Assembly (NCBI RefSeq): GCF_963966145.1
Contig: NC_091049.1
Coordinates: 15,252,001-15,316,000 of the forward strand
DNA length: 64,000 nucleotides
Direction: 5' to 3'
DNA from: Tenebrio molitor
Taxonomy: Eukaryota; Arthropoda; Insecta; Coleoptera; Tenebrionidae
Positions 41,518 to 54,198 of the stretch are shown piece by piece (position 1 is the stretch's first letter; each line of letters starts with the position of its first letter). Both the position numbers and the translations under genes were made by a program. The notes under the pieces were generated by a model that made no database searches, was not told the origin of the DNA, and was given only the letters and a program-made list of their open reading frames with translations.

Positions 41518-41596
41518 GTTCTCTAATTATTGAATGCAAATGCAATTAAAAATTAAACACTACACCAACCACACTTTTATGTTTCAATTAGATGTA

Positions 41597-41975
41597 CAGG
41601 TGTCCCAAAATTGGCGTACAAACTACTTACTACCTTATCGAGGATGTTTAAATGTACATAAAAAAATATGGGAAAAATTTTTCCGACAAAAAAATCAATT
41701 ATTTTTATTATTATTAACGCTAATGCAATGTAAACAAAGATATATTCGTACATCATTACCTTGCGATGTTACCGTAGTGCATTTAAAATAATTTTTTTGA
41801 TTTCCAAAGCTTCTAAATTCTCTATTGTGCAGGATTAGATATTGGTAGTGAGTGATCTTGTACTTTGTGATAATATGTACGATTAGACGTAGCTGTCATG
41901 ACAATTTTTCTGTCGTTTACGGTAATCTCTTCTACACCGTAGTGCACCGTTAGTACGCCATTTTTGGGACACCTT
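41597..41975. mobile_element. MITE with AGGTGTCCC termini
   Basis: AGGTGTCCCAAAATTGGCGT is mirrored by ACGCCATTTTTGGGACACCT. TA lies on both sides (41595-41596, 41976-41977), one mismatch from the tip. The 379-bp non-coding unit is probably Tc1/mariner-derived. Confidence 0.75.
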
Positions 41976-41977
41976 TA

Positions 41978-42934
41978 TATGTATAATTATAATAACCATT
42001 AACCAAACTGCAGCGGAGCGGGAGAGCAGAGCATCAGGTCAGATGGTCAGGTGATGCACACGGCACACCTGCGCACACGGACTCAGAGACTCGGACGGAG
42101 ACAAACACTAATGGGACAAAACAAAAAATAGAGCACAGAACATTAGACTACTAGACAGCACAGCTAGACAGTTGACTTTCCAACAACTCCAACTCGGCCA
42201 ACGTAGTAAAAAAAAGCCAGATTGTGTCACCAAGTATCACGATTTAACAATTTTGAAATATAACCAGAAATACACACATTTTAGCAAATATCTCAAATTT
42301 TTTCCAAATTCAAATTTTAGGAGCAAGTTTCTCACCAAATGAGTACACTGACCGGCGTACGAATGCACTCACTACACTATAGGCGAAACAAATGACCGAT
42401 CGTGGCGCTGTAATCGTGACAAATATGGCCGTCGTAAGAAGTACATTACGTTATTTCGTTTCTGTTTTTGTTATTGTGTACGATGGTGTACCTTAGTTTT
42501 GAGGATGTTTTTTTCTTATTTGGAGGCAGTACCCTCATCTCAGTGTGTTGGGAAAGGGCAGAGAGTCTTAAAAAGTGTCACCAGAGTGGTTTTATTTGCT
42601 CTGTGCCTGAAAACTTAAGCATCCATGCTTTATGTCTATCAACTTTTTCTTTTAATCCAAATCTGTTAAAATGTAGGTACCAATTTAATGAAAAACTAAG
42701 GAAGATTAAACATTCATATTGAATGAACTTTTGAGGTTATAGATTTACTTGTTAGTTATTAGCCGTTGACGATTGTTTTAAATACGCAGCAGGCCAAGAT
42801 ATTTTTTTGTTAGATTGCAGTCACGTCCTGTCACATACTACGTGACAAAGAAAGGTAAACACCCAGTACTTATAGTTTTATTTCAATAAGTTTTTGCGGG
42901 CAAATGTGTTTTGGGTCAAATAAGAATAAATAAC
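41978..42934. other. Intergenic sequence, no gene seen
   Basis: No recognisable coding region or element. A short 84-codon frame at 42468-42722 has no known domain. Confidence 0.5.
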
Positions 42935-45561
42935 TGAATCGGTGAGTCCAAGGACAGTATGAGTCCAAAAAGTCAGTTTTGAGATAATCGATAAAAACTG
43001 AATAGATTTATAATTAATGAAGATATTACTTTGGCCAGTACAGAAGACTTGTAGAACCGCTAAAGAATAATGTTTTAGCCCAAAAATATTTATGAAAAAC
43101 TAAACTGAATTAAGATACAAACAAAAAAACTTCATGGACTTGTACTGTTCTTGAACTCAATTATTTTCAGGCAGTATTTTGGTAAATTTTAAGGGTCAGT
43201 GAGTTAGTTGATCTTAAAAATTAATCACCAATTAAGAGTATAGTAAACGATACGACATTTTGATCAAGTTTTGTTTTATTCAGTAACTTATATAATAATA
43301 GAAAATGAACAAATATTAAATTTAGTGAGTAGTGTTATCTCATTTCGCTTCTAGTCGTCGTCGAGATTACTATTTGTCGTTTTCCATGAAGTCACATAAT
43401 AATAAAACTCCAGAACCTCCCCTGTAATGTACTGCATCACCTTCTTTACGTCATTTACCTTATTTTGGTTGATGGGAACTGGTTCCTTATAAGCACGTCC
43501 AGTGGGAAGTGAAGGACTACGTTTGTTTTGTTTCAGTAGTTTAAATGAATGCGAAACTAAACCATCAATGTACTCGTAAGTGGTGACATATCCAGGGTTT
43601 GAACTGTCATAAACGAACTGCCTGTAGCTCGAAATTGCAAAATTGTCTTTTCCTGCATTGCCACCAGTCGCAGTTGAGCTGCAGTTCTTTTTGTAACTGT
43701 TGGGCCACCAGTTTTTAAAGTCAATAATATCTTTATAGGTAATTTGTTTTACAGTAAATGGGTTATTTTTTCTACAAGATGTCATCATTTCCTCATATTC
43801 TTCTGGGATGTATACACGGTCATGTTTTCTAACCAATCTCTTCAATGTTCCAAAATCCCTGTCACAGGGCAAAAACGAGTGTCCTCTTACGGGGAAGTAA
43901 TGATAGATTTTCTTGAAACGTTTAGTAGCTTGCAGTGCCAAGAGAAATCTAACCATTGTGTTATTACGATTCTGCCCTGGACATCCATCACAAAATATGT
44001 GCAATTCGGTTATATCTTCAGAAACGTGACTTTTTATATAGTCATTTAGAAAAGTGCATACCTCATCAGGTCCTTTTCGGGCTTGGCCCTCATGGTAAGT
44101 ATAAAAATGTCCAGTATTGTCTTTAATATTATGCACTTCAAACGCGTATACCCACAGTTGCCGAAAGTAGAATATCTCTTGGACTGGTATGTGTGGCAGG
44201 GGTAAATTTTGTATATAATCAAATGTTATTGCTGCCACGTCAGCTCGTTCAGAACAGAGTTGCTTGATTTGCTTTAGTTTAGTATAAAATTTCTTTGCAC
44301 GTCTCTTGTGCACCATTAATTCTGCAGCAACAACTCGCTTGGCGTTATCGTTAAGATTTTTATCTTTTAATTTCGCACCTAATCTTTCACACTCAGAACA
44401 TACATCTACTTGAGGTCTTCCAAATTTTAGAGCATAATTTTCATTAAAATATTTTAAGTAAAATTCATATTTTAACAAGTGTTGCATGTCTGGAAATTTT
44501 TTAACAAAGAGATTGTGCATAGTTTTCACATTCAAGGTTGCATCTAAGTAATGTTTTGTCTTAGCTGAATAATGTGATGTCTTAAGTGGAAAAGATTCGA
44601 TATGTTCTTTTATTTTTAAAACAATAGTGTCTGATATAGCGCGTGGTCTATTGTTATGTAGTCCTCTCAAATCCTTTGGTGATTGTCCTGCTGCGAGTAG
44701 TGTAGTTAAGCGCTGCACTTGAATATGCGATATGGCATGCAGACTCATGAAGGCTTGTTTGCATACGAGAACACGATCAGAATTTTTCAAGACATGGTAT
44801 GCAAAATTTGTAGGTCTAGATTTAACACTTTCTTCTGAACGTGGTCTACGTCTCTGAATTGGTTTAAGTTCAATGAGCCCTTGCAAAAACGTATCGTGTT
44901 CATTTTTAGGCCTACCATCGTACAATTTTGCTATCACAGCGTTCTTTTCGTCGTTAGTAAACTGATTAGTACATTTTCGTTTACACCTAATTAAAACAGA
45001 AAAATACCTGTTAGTAATTTTATTCTTTGCAGACCTAAGGTTCTATGAGCTTACATGCACGAAGGTCCAGACTTTTTTGCTTCAACTCTTTTCTCCGCCG
45101 TGGTATTATAGGCCTGACCAAGTGAACGGGCAAGCTTTATTTGATTGTTTTTCCAAGTTTTGGGATTTCGTTTTCTCTTCTTACTCCCATGCACACTGTC
45201 TTCATGATCACTACTGTCACTAGTTGACATGGTCTTTTAAGCCAAATACACACAATAGTCACAATTGGTTAACACCACGCTATGGTTTCTAGGCGACTGT
45301 TTTAGGTTATGTGCTATGACCGCGCCATTCTCCAACTTTACACTATTGTGACGTTTCTGAGAGCAAGAACAGTTTAAGTCCTGGACTCGTACTGTTCTTG
45401 GACTCATTGCTATAAATGGGAAGCGTATTCTCTCATAAAGATCGTTCGTTGCGTACTGTTCTTAGGCTCATTCGATGAGGGAACCAATTTTATTAACTTT
45501 GGCTATCTTGACTCAGTACCGCCATTTTGTGACTCATACTGTTCTTGGACTCACCGATTCA
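42935..45561 (-). mobile_element. Unclassified DNA transposon with 31-bp TIRs
   Basis: The left end TGAATCGGTGAGTCCAAGGA-CAGTATGAGTC (42935-42965) is mirrored by GACTCATACTGTTCTTGGAC-TCACCGATTCA (45531-45561) with one mismatch. The core ACTGTTCTTGGACTCA recurs subterminally near 45391, 45459 and 43146, as expected of transposase-binding sites. A single two-exon gene fills the interior. A clean TSD could not be assigned; only AC is shared immediately outside. The 2.63-kb element appears complete. Confidence 0.75.
43351..45230 (-). CDS. Transposase-like protein, 603 residues, two exons
   Basis: Exon 1 is 45230-45055 (MSTSDSSDHEDSVHGSKKRK start, basic, ending PSCM), exon 2 is 44986-43351. The intron has GTAAGC...ATTAG ends and splices in phase 2 into CKRKCTNQFTNDEKNAVIAK. 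The total of 1,812 nt is uninterrupted. Visible features: a Cys cluster at the junction (C-x-C-K-x-K-C); a C-x2-C pair near 255 (DVCSECERLGAK); Asp ~315 in AAITFDYIQNLPLPH; Asp ~392 in HIFCDGCPGQNRNNTM; and acidic residues ~434-436 in RGHSFLPCDRDFGTLKR. The spaced D-D-D/E set and RGHSFL motif fit an RNase H-fold transposase. It belongs to a protein group that I recall as common and mostly uncharacterised in insects (DUF7869-like). It lies inside matching TIRs, which supports a transposase role over a host gene. The superfamily is unknown to me. Confidence 0.8.
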
Positions 45562-46000
45562 ACTATTTTGAACCAAATAAAGGCAAAGGGACCAGAAAAT
45601 CATAGTTTGGATTTAATATTTTCCATATAAGTACAGTTTTAAAGTAATTTCAAATGACTAATGCCATAAAAGTGCTGTTGCAAAGGCAAAGTGGTTTTTT
45701 GCAACTTGAATTAACTTTAGTAAATAGTAAATACACATGTAACAACCACGAGGTATACTTCACAAAGTAATTCAACCAGGTTCCGCCAGAGGTCACTTTA
45801 GAACATTTCGTTCTAAGGTACTATATCTTTAGAAGGTAGCGCCATTCCGCTCCACAATTTTTCGCCTCGAAATTAAAAGAGATGGCATTATCGATAAATC
45901 CCGTGAGTGTGACAAAGATAGAAGTATACACAATTTTACGGGATGTTTGTATCGAGTCAAACAGATTCTATCTTTTTTTATTATAGATTTATATTTTTTT
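45562..46000. other. Intergenic sequence, no gene seen
   Basis: No feature is recognised. Confidence 0.5.
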
Positions 46001-46248
46001 CAGTAAAGTACAATCTATTGCACCAATAACACGTGGAACTCTTGCTATTTGATACATCTTTTCACTTTTCAGCACTTCTGTGCATTTCTTCAATATTCTC
46101 ATACATGTTAACGTAATTTGGACGTAGAGAAGCAATAGCTTCAGATACTGTTTTAATTATCCGACATGCAGAAGATGTTGGACACCGGAAAAATCGGAAA
46201 CCGATCATTGCATACTTCCACTTGCATAAAATCTAAGGGCCAAGAGCA
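46001..46248 (-). pseudogene. PIF/Harbinger transposase (HARBI1-like) fragment
   Basis: On the minus strand, broken frames read FRFFRCPTSSACRIIKTVSE, AIASLRPNYVNM, and after a frameshift MYQIARVPRVIGAIDCTLL. The VSEAIASLRP and (P)RVIGAIDCT motifs, the latter carrying the first catalytic Asp, are diagnostic of PIF/Harbinger DDE transposases and HARBI1. Only about 80 residues remain and there are two or more frame breaks. No TIR or TSD was found. Confidence 0.7.
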
Positions 46249-46633
46249 ACTGAGCAACTAATTTTAGGCTTCCTCTATAATACGTATAGGTACTCGTATA
46301 AAGTAAAACTTAGTTCCTCTGAACAAAAATAAACACGATCTGTAATTTACCTATTTGTAGCAGGTCTAATTCGATCTTGAATCTGCCCAAGTAGAATATA
46401 AAAAGTATCTTTATTACCTAATTCGAAACCTTTGAAAAAAAATTAATTTGTCGAAAATTTCTAGGTATGTAGTTTTTTCTTTAACTATACCTTTTTAGTC
46501 TCCGTACAAACCACATATCATTTTCATTCCAAGCGAAGATGAACTACATACTTGTATTAATCGCATTCATTTTTATGATTAAAAAAAAAAATTTGACAAA
46601 CATGTGAGGTTAATTGTAGAATTAAATTTTTAA

Positions 46634-46771
46634 TGGGCCAAAATTGTGGCATTAACGTTAATGAAACATTAACTCCTAATGGTACATTAAAACAAATTAT
46701 GAAATCACTTTTTAATTTAATGGTACCATTAAATATTAATGGAGGATTAATTCTGATATGAAATCGGCCCC
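46634..46771. repeat. AT-rich palindromic element
   Basis: TAATGGGCCAAAATTG on the left is roughly mirrored by ATCGGCCCC on the right, with internal inverted TTAATGGTACC/TTAATGG blocks. It may be a Harbinger-type MITE; the boundaries are weak. Confidence 0.35.
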
Positions 46772-48194
46772 AAGAGAAATAACGTTTTTCATGTTGTGTA
46801 ACTAGAATTTTCAGAAGTAATTTTGAATGCCTAAGGTTGGTTACTATGAATTGAGGGATTAAGTTCAATTAAATATGCCGACAGAAACCAAAATTGATTG
46901 TGAAACGAAAAATCATCTATCACTTAGCGAGGCATTAGTCATTAATTTGCAACTGTGACAAGGAATTAGCCACAGCCTTACTTTTTTGAGATATCTTTTG
47001 TCTGCCACCAGAAACCACATAGCCCCCAACCTAACCAAATTTATGGCAACCTAGTATCGAATATCCCTAAATCCAGAGAGTAATTTATTTTTGACACGAT
47101 TGTAGCACAGTTATTAACTAAACTGTCACAATCAGTCTAAATAAGTTTAAATGTAGGAAGGGCGGTTTCACACTTATGACTGTTATGTCAAAAATTTTGT
47201 CTGGTTTTTTTTACTCTCCACTGTACAGCTGGTTTCAAAAAAATCGGGAAATGAAAATTTTCCTAATGTAAATTTGGTTTTGTCGATTTGTCAATTAATT
47301 GTCTAATTGACAATACCTATCAAGTGATTTTTAAAAATGTGATTGAATTTTGACGTTAAATCTAACCTATCTCCCGTAAGAAGGTTTCACACTATGGAAA
47401 AATTGCAAAAATGTGTCAATTTTATTCTGACAGTTCCCGTTTTTTTTGCAGCCAGCTGTAAGTGCCTTGAAAGTCCGGAAACTTTTGTTGAAATTCCTCG
47501 AAAACTAGAGTTGTTGAATAGAACGATTCGCCGTCTCTGAAGTAACACTGCACAATGAAAATTTTTTGCTCTGAAGTGAACATATTGCAATAGCAATTTT
47601 AATAGTCAATAATTAATAATGACAGTTCTCCATTGTAATGACATCTGATGACATTTGAATTACATTTTTACGTGTTGCCAACTGAAGCGTTTTACTCACG
47701 GACATCTGGATTTTTTTAATTTTCGATCACATGGTATTACTAAACACTTTTTTGTCAAAAACCATTAAAAATAATTATATATTTTCTTCAAAAAATGCTA
47801 ACTATGCGACTCTAGAAGACAAACTGAACGTGTTTCTATCTGAGCCGGTCAACACCGGGCTACCGAACATCTGCCTATTGTTCTTCTTTTTCCACATACA
47901 ATTAATTCCAAACAAGTTTCAATATAACAATATACTCTTCCCAAAGTCATTCTATATTGTTCATTAGTATTTTTCTTGCGAAAATAACGATTTCTAACTG
48001 GAAAATTTCAGTTCTTATAAATAAACAATAAATTAATGAAACAAACAATGAGCGGTAATTTTTAACCTATAAAGCTTTTAATATGTTTTATTTATAACAC
48101 ATTAAAAAAATTTCGTTCAAATCCGAGCTCTTGCTACCGGTTCCGCAATAAAAAATTAAAAACCTAACGTTACTCCACTATGTTTAAATGTTCC
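46772..48194. other. Intergenic sequence, no gene seen
   Basis: Several short open stretches (for example 47343-47540 plus and 47731-47967 plus) lack recognisable domains. Nothing else was identified. Confidence 0.5.
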
Positions 48195-49240
48195 CCGGTC
48201 GCGGACGAGCCACGTGGTTGTCTGTTACAGGTGGGAATCTCGTGGGTCGCCGACACTGTGTGCGTTGGAATTCAGGTAGTATAACCATATCAACAACACG
48301 TGTCTGTCTAGTACGTATGTTATTTCGATAAGCTCGGGAGAAGTAAGCATTGAGAGCTTGGTAAAATTCCGCCTGGTGATGTAAAGTAACGTCAAGGTCA
48401 ATGTCACAATAGAGTTGCCGGTAGACGCCAGCCGTTGGGCGAGTCCACTTTTAAAAGTTATAGTTCAAAAGGGGGGGGGGGAGGAACCGTGGAAATCCGT
48501 TGGTCGCGTCTACTTTCAAAGCAAGCGTCCGTTAGTAACAAACCATAGGAATCCGTTGGGCGAGTCCATTTAAAGTCTAGGGTTAGGAAGGTAAAAACCT
48601 TTAACAGTTCTTGTTGCATCAGCCACGAAAGAGGAAACGGGTGTCCATTTCGGGAACGGCCATGCATTTGCCACAAGGAAAACCGGGGCACTTGTTTGGC
48701 CGAAGTTAGGGGTGTAGACGCGAGGGCAGTTATCCACGTTGCAATGAAAAATCAGGGCCTGCTAAAAGAGCCGACGTGGGGGGGGGCAATGCCATCTTTG
48801 CAGGGCCTCCTCATGACGTGTGATCTTGGCTGCAGAGTTTCTCTACGCCCTCGGTGGAAGGCCTCTGAGTCATCATGTGCCATCTTTTGCAGTGGAGGTT
48901 TGGAGGACACAAGTCGAGGGCACTGCACCCTGAACGAATGTGTTAGGTGTCGCTGGGACTTGGACGACCCGACGTTGATAGGATAGAAATTAGGGGACTA
49001 AAGGTTGAGAAGTAGGTTAACTCCGCGATCGGAAACCGAGTGCGATCTGGAAAGCTGAAAGTCAGGGGGGCGTCGGATTCATTTAGAGAATTAGATTGTA
49101 TGTCATTGTAATTGTGAGCTGTGTTGTACCATCCAATGTAACATGTTATGTAATTTAAGAGGTTGAAGAGATTATGGTGCGCCCTCGTTTGTGGATGATT
49201 TTTGGGGGTTTTAGTCATCCCATTTACAGTGTCTATTTTA
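48195..49240. repeat. Unclassified ~1-kb repeat D, copy 2
   Basis: Same orientation as copy 1, 8.8 kb downstream of it. Shared landmarks in order: CGTATGTTATTTC, GTTGGGCGAGTCCACTTTTA, the G11 run (48471-48481), CATTTGCCACAAGGAAAACC, GTGCCATCTTTTGCAGTGGA, and the terminal ATTATGGTGCGCC, CATCCCATTTACAGTGTCTA. No protein similarity is seen. Confidence 0.75.
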
Positions 49241-50111
49241 AATGTCATATCATTTGTTTCACGGTGCCGCTTTGTTCCTCAATTTCAAGTTTAGTTTTGT
49301 TGTTCTTTTATTTGTCTATTTGGGTTTTGTTGTTAGTTGACAGAGTTATTGTGTTGTAATGTATTTCTTGCTGTGTCATGTAAAGTCGTACCGTTGCATT
49401 GTGTCAATTTCTAATGTGATCGGGTTTCTGAACAATCAACACTGTAGATGAAAACGAGAGTGTATTTACTAATGTATTCGTCAAATAAATACAGGCGTCC
49501 TCCCACCGACTTTTGCATTTTTATTTCGAAAATTGTCCACCCTGCAGGTCCACCATTTGCATCCCGAGCTAGTCTTCGGCCATTTTGTTTAAACCACACA
49601 ACGTAGGGGGTTCTACCGCTTCAAGGACGATCACGACATGGCCACTCTGTTCGATTTCGCGGGTTTTGTTCAAAATTCAAATATTCAAATTGTGGCGGAA
49701 GATTAGCGATACTTGGGTTATTACAACCTTAAGAAACATGACTATGTCTAAGCAGCGATAATTTTCAGATTACTTAATGTCCTCGGTGTTATTGTCAATA
49801 ATTGTAACTACGAAAGAAAAACTTTCAACAGAAAAAAAGACATAACTAAATTATTATATAATAAGTAGAATACAAAGGGCCGTATGATTTTCCTTTCTTT
49901 AAGCCATTCATTAACTTAAATGTTGATTAGAGAAAATGAGACTATAGAGAAATACCGTATGTAAGAGCAAGATAGAAAATTTTAACGACTGTCTTTAATC
50001 TTTAATGAAAGGGAAATCATACCGGCCATTGTTTTCTATTTTTTTGCCTTCATAATATTGAATACCTAAAACAGTTAAATAAATTTGCAAGATCATAAAA
50101 AGTATCTGGAT
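49241..50111. other. Intergenic sequence, no gene seen
   Basis: A 62-codon minus frame at 49411-49599 has no known domain. The rest is AT-rich. Confidence 0.5.
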
Positions 50112-50560
50112 CTATTTAAGTACTACTTGTTCCTTAATATTTAATTTTGAGATCACTTGAGTGGAGTCCATTAATTTTTGGTCCACTTTGGTTCGCATCT
50201 TCAAAGAACACGAGTTAGCATGCCGTTTTAAATATTTCTTTGTGTAAACCCCTTTACAGTGAACACAAGGATAATAGGTCGCATCTTTGTTTATTGCTTT
50301 TGTACAATGTCGATTTGGTCGTATGAGTCCGGTGATGTATAAATTGAAATTGGTGTCATTTCTCAACATTGCAGAAGCTTGCCTACGTTCCATGCTATGC
50401 AATGGATAGTTGAATATACGCGTTACTTTCTTTTCATCATTATGTCTTCTTTTCAAATGTCGCATGAAATTTTTGGTTGCGATGTCTTCAGCACAAAATT
50501 TGCAGTTAATCAGTTTTTCATCAGACTGTTTTTTTTCTGTAAAAATATTTATAAAAAAAC
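50112..50560 (-). pseudogene. Two-zinc-finger protein fragment (repetitive family, class unknown)
   Basis: The minus-strand frame encodes two C2H2-type modules: CKFCAEDIATKNFMRHLKRR-H, then YYPCVHCKGVYTKKYLKRHA-NSC, separated by a linker (NYPLHSMERRQASAMLRNDT). I recall this architecture from a multicopy insect and cnidarian protein group, usually unnamed. It ends at a stop at 50112 after a charged helix. Upstream, a plausible acceptor (TTTTTACAG, end ~50553) and donor (ATTACAG-GTAAAAG, ~50608) suggest an intron, but the exons do not join in one frame, so the gene may be broken or the first exon mis-assigned. Possibly N-terminal to a recombinase-type protein; not verifiable here. Confidence 0.45.
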
Positions 50561-51019
50561 AAAAAAAAAGTTCCGTCACTTTTACCTGTAATCTGTCTGA
50601 CAAAGGTTCCATGAGTGGAGCGAAATCATTTAAATTTATTGCTTTTTGCGGCTACAGAAGTAAATTATAAATACAGGAAAAAATTAATTTTCATTTAAAA
50701 TACCACGAGTAGTCCAAATTATGTCGATTATTTTTCAAACTGGTCACGAATTATCAATTATGCTTGGGAATGAATCCACGAGTGCGTCAGCACGAGTAAG
50801 ATTCGCAAGCACAATTGAATGAGTGAAACCAGTTTGTAGTCTACATAATTTGGACTACGAGTTGTATTCGGAAGACTATTCCATGAACCAACTTTGGCAA
50901 TTTGGCACCAAATCGGAAGAAGAAATTAACGCAGAAATCGAAGAAAATGTTTCCAACAACACCAAAAAGACACGTGAGTCCATTTGGAAGCAATTCTCAA
51001 GGCTGCATTCATTTGTTAA

Positions 51020-51165
51020 AAATAATCGCTGGGATCACTAGTGGTATTACCGATACAATTTCCACGAGTGGGAATTTTCGGTCCAATTTTTTGAAACCTT
51101 GGTAACAAATGTGTAAAATTGTGTTTTTATTGGTCCACTTTTAACAAATGACAGGTGAATGGAAT
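51020..51165 (+). repeat. Inverted repeat E, left copy
   Basis: GGGATCACTAGTGGTATTAC through TTGGTCCA and GAATGGAATAGTC is matched in inverse at 57418-57560. The outer tip ACCACTAGTGGT is itself palindromic. Confidence 0.65.
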
Positions 51166-51719
51166 AGTCATAAAAATGAATACCTTGGAACTAAAATTGT
51201 GACTATTTATTTCGTTGGATTTTTTATTTGTTTTTCTACTTGTTTAATTTTTAGTTATTCACAAATTCTTTTTTTAAAGTACATAATGTTTATCAAGCAG
51301 TTTGCACAATGTGGAAGAATTTTTTAGTCATTGATTTACATTTTAAAAATTTAACAACCCAAAACTAATCAAACAAATAGGACTAGAGTGTCTCCTAATC
51401 TCTTAGGTGATTATTGCTCTCGATTAAACTTCACCTTCGGGATTAAAAGTCTCACTACAGTCTTTATTTATACAAGGTTATTCACGTAAGATGACGAACC
51501 TGACCAGGTAAAAATGCAACCCAAAATACGATTTATAAAGCTATCTCGATTCCTATTACATTATCATTACATAAAACATAGATCGCTTTTAACGTCAGCC
51601 TAATGAATGTCGAATTCTGACAGAAAAATAGCTCTCTCAGCAAAGTATGATTTAATAACATGAATAAGCAATTAAAGTCACAAAAGTAATAGGTAAGTTG
51701 GATCATGACGGTTCTGTCA
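51166..51719. other. AT-rich non-coding sequence
   Basis: No gene or recognised element. Confidence 0.5.
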
Positions 51720-51875
51720 TTGTTTTTCAACTTGCAACACTACATTTTCATCGAAATGGCTTTTTTGAAGTGGGATTTATAATCCAATTACTGGTTGGCA
51801 GTACTCACTTCAAGCAACGTACAATTGTTTCCAGAATTTTTGGTCACTTTCGATGCATTCCAGCAACATTACATC
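51720..51875 (+). pseudogene. Mariner-type transposase fragment, 5' side of the hAT insertion
   Basis: The frame SSNVQLFPEFLVTFDAFQQH-YIL runs directly into the hAT target duplication. Across the insertion it continues as VERYLNTGNGTKQKRTGRPS on the other side. Weak on its own, but the join supports one ancestral coding region. Confidence 0.45.
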
Positions 51876-54014
51876 CTGCTAGCCAGTGACGGCTCGTTAG
51901 GGTCGGCAGAGTCGGCCGGGCCGTACCACACAAAATTACGAATTTTATTTTCATACTTTCTGATAAAAAAATGTTTACGTTATTTTTCTTCAAAGACAAA
52001 TAACAACTTAAATTACAATTTACATTTCTGTCTCGTACCTAATTACATTGTACTGTGTACCGTATGTGCTGTAAATACACATATGTATTATGTAGTATAA
52101 ATACCTAAACGCATCCAGGATAGTTTTGAAAAAAAAATGTGTGTGTAAATAAAAATCCACTTAATAAACGCAAAATTCTACTAAACATAAATTATGATGT
52201 CTGTTCGCCTTCATCGTTTTTTTTTAATTGCCTCAGTGAAGACCAATTTAAATTAGATATTGAAGTTAAAGTTATTTTTTCACCATTACAAAAATTAAAT
52301 GCATACGAATATTTACAAAACTACGACAATAATTGACAAAGCCGTTCCTAGGCTCCTGGGGCAAGTGTTTATTAAATAGGTAATAAATACATTTGGCCAA
52401 GGAAGGGGAAGGGTCGGCCAGTGACGTATTTGCCGAGTGCACACAGACTAATCTTTGCACTGCGATTTTGAAACGATGAATACATTCAGAAGTACGTCCA
52501 GCTGTCTCGTCTCACCAATCTTAAGTTATGTTGCTGTAACTTGTAACGGATAGCTTAGCTCGTTTCACACAACCCCGGCAAAAGTTAATTTGGCCGACAG
52601 CTGAGTTTGCTAAGGTAACGACAACGGTTGCGCCAATATTTCCATCTCACTTAATTTGGAGTCTATGCAATATGCAAGTTAATCGACACGATACAAACAT
52701 CCCGTGACACGATACATCCCGTAAAACAATGAGTTGTCGCTACCTTATTTATTTTATCATCGAGAACCTTAGAGTTTGCGTTTGCGTAGTTTAATTCCTT
52801 AATTTCAAATTCACGTCTGCTCCTAACCGTTTAACGTATCGTCTCTTGTTTCTGTTTTGTGTGTTTAATCTGTTATTAATTATTATAGTATTATTTAAAT
52901 TGTGAGTGTAAGTGGTAAGTAGGTAAACACACCGACAATGGCAAATGTAAAAGATGTAATGAGTACCAATGCCGATTTGATTAACTATTTATTGGTAAAT
53001 AAATTTCATACATTGTCTTATGATGACAAAATATTTGTGAAGAAATTGCCAGTTCCACAACCCTCAATGGTTGATTTAATACAATCGAAGTGGTCATAAT
53101 CGCGCGTTTTCTAAAACTCTGTACCAGAAACATATATGGATAACGGGCAGCCAGGTTCGTAATAAATTGTTTTGCTGGTGTTGTGTACTCTTTTCGGTAA
53201 ATAAAAATCCTTACAATTCGGTAGGGTACGACAATTTAAAAGAAATTCATCGCGCTTTAGTTAAACACGAAATGTCTAAAGAACATACACATTCGGCAAT
53301 AAAATTTAAATTGTTCGGTAAACAAAATATTGTAAATGCAATCGACAGCGGTCATAAAGAATATATTAAGAAATACAATGAAAAGGTCCGGGAAAATCGA
53401 GAAATGGTTAAACGTTTAATAAATATGACAATTTTTTTGTCTACACAAGAATTGGCATTCCGGGGTAATGATGAATCGGTACATTCAGATAATCAAGGTA
53501 ATTTTAAAGAGTTTTAAAGAGAGCCAAATTTGCCGCTACTTTAGATGAAAATTTTAATAAATTTATAGATCCTTCTTTATCTCCTGTTTTTACTGGGCTA
53601 TCAAAAACAATTCAAAACGACTTAATCGACTCGGTAACAAAAATTGTAATGAAAACCATTTATGATGAAATTAACAGCGCCGTATGTTTTTCGTGGCAAA
53701 TAGACGAGACTACAGATATCACATGTTTTTCACAGATGTCTGTTATTTTTCGTTTTGTTAGCAACGGTAAAGTTTTGGAAAGGTTTCTCGGATTTTTTAA
53801 CGTAAGCGATGGTCGAACTGCAAATGACATTTTCAGTCTGCTGCAACAAAATTTTGGTCATTTTAATATTGAAACAAAATTAGTCGGACAAACATATGAT
53901 GGGGCAGCGGTGATGGCAGGAGAGCTTAACGGTTTACAAAAGAAAATTAAATCAATTGCTCCTCAAGCACTTTTTACACATTGTTTCGCCCATAATAGTT
54001 ATTTTTGTATTAAG

Positions 54015-54145
54015 TGCGCAAAATGATTGTTTTTTGTTGGCGCATGAGAATGAGTTTTTGGTCGAGACCGTCAGGTCGAGACTTCAAACTCATTCGAATG
54101 CGTCAACAAAACAATCATCTTGCGCACGAAATACAAACACTATTT
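54015..54145. mobile_element. Foldback insertion in hAT 1
   Basis: GCGCAAAATGATTGTTTTTT...GTTGGCGCAT...GAATGAGTTT...GGTCGAGACC is mirrored by GGTCGAGACTTC...AAACTCATTC...ATGCGTCAAC...ACAATCATCTTGCGC. Arms are about 55 bp with a tiny loop. It interrupts the transposase core. Confidence 0.75.
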
Positions 54146-54198
54146 TTTCTACAACAGCATTTTAAAATTTTTGAATTTTTTAATTTTTGTAAAATTTT

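Noticed and set aside
46557..46868. A 103-codon minus frame across 46.6-46.9 kb
   Set aside because: It overlaps an AT-rich palindromic element and has no recognisable domain.
39400..49240. Repeat D copies as the LTRs of one large retrotransposon
   Set aside because: No gag or pol lies between them, the copies are strongly diverged, and no TSD was found; two independent copies of an unknown repeat fit better.
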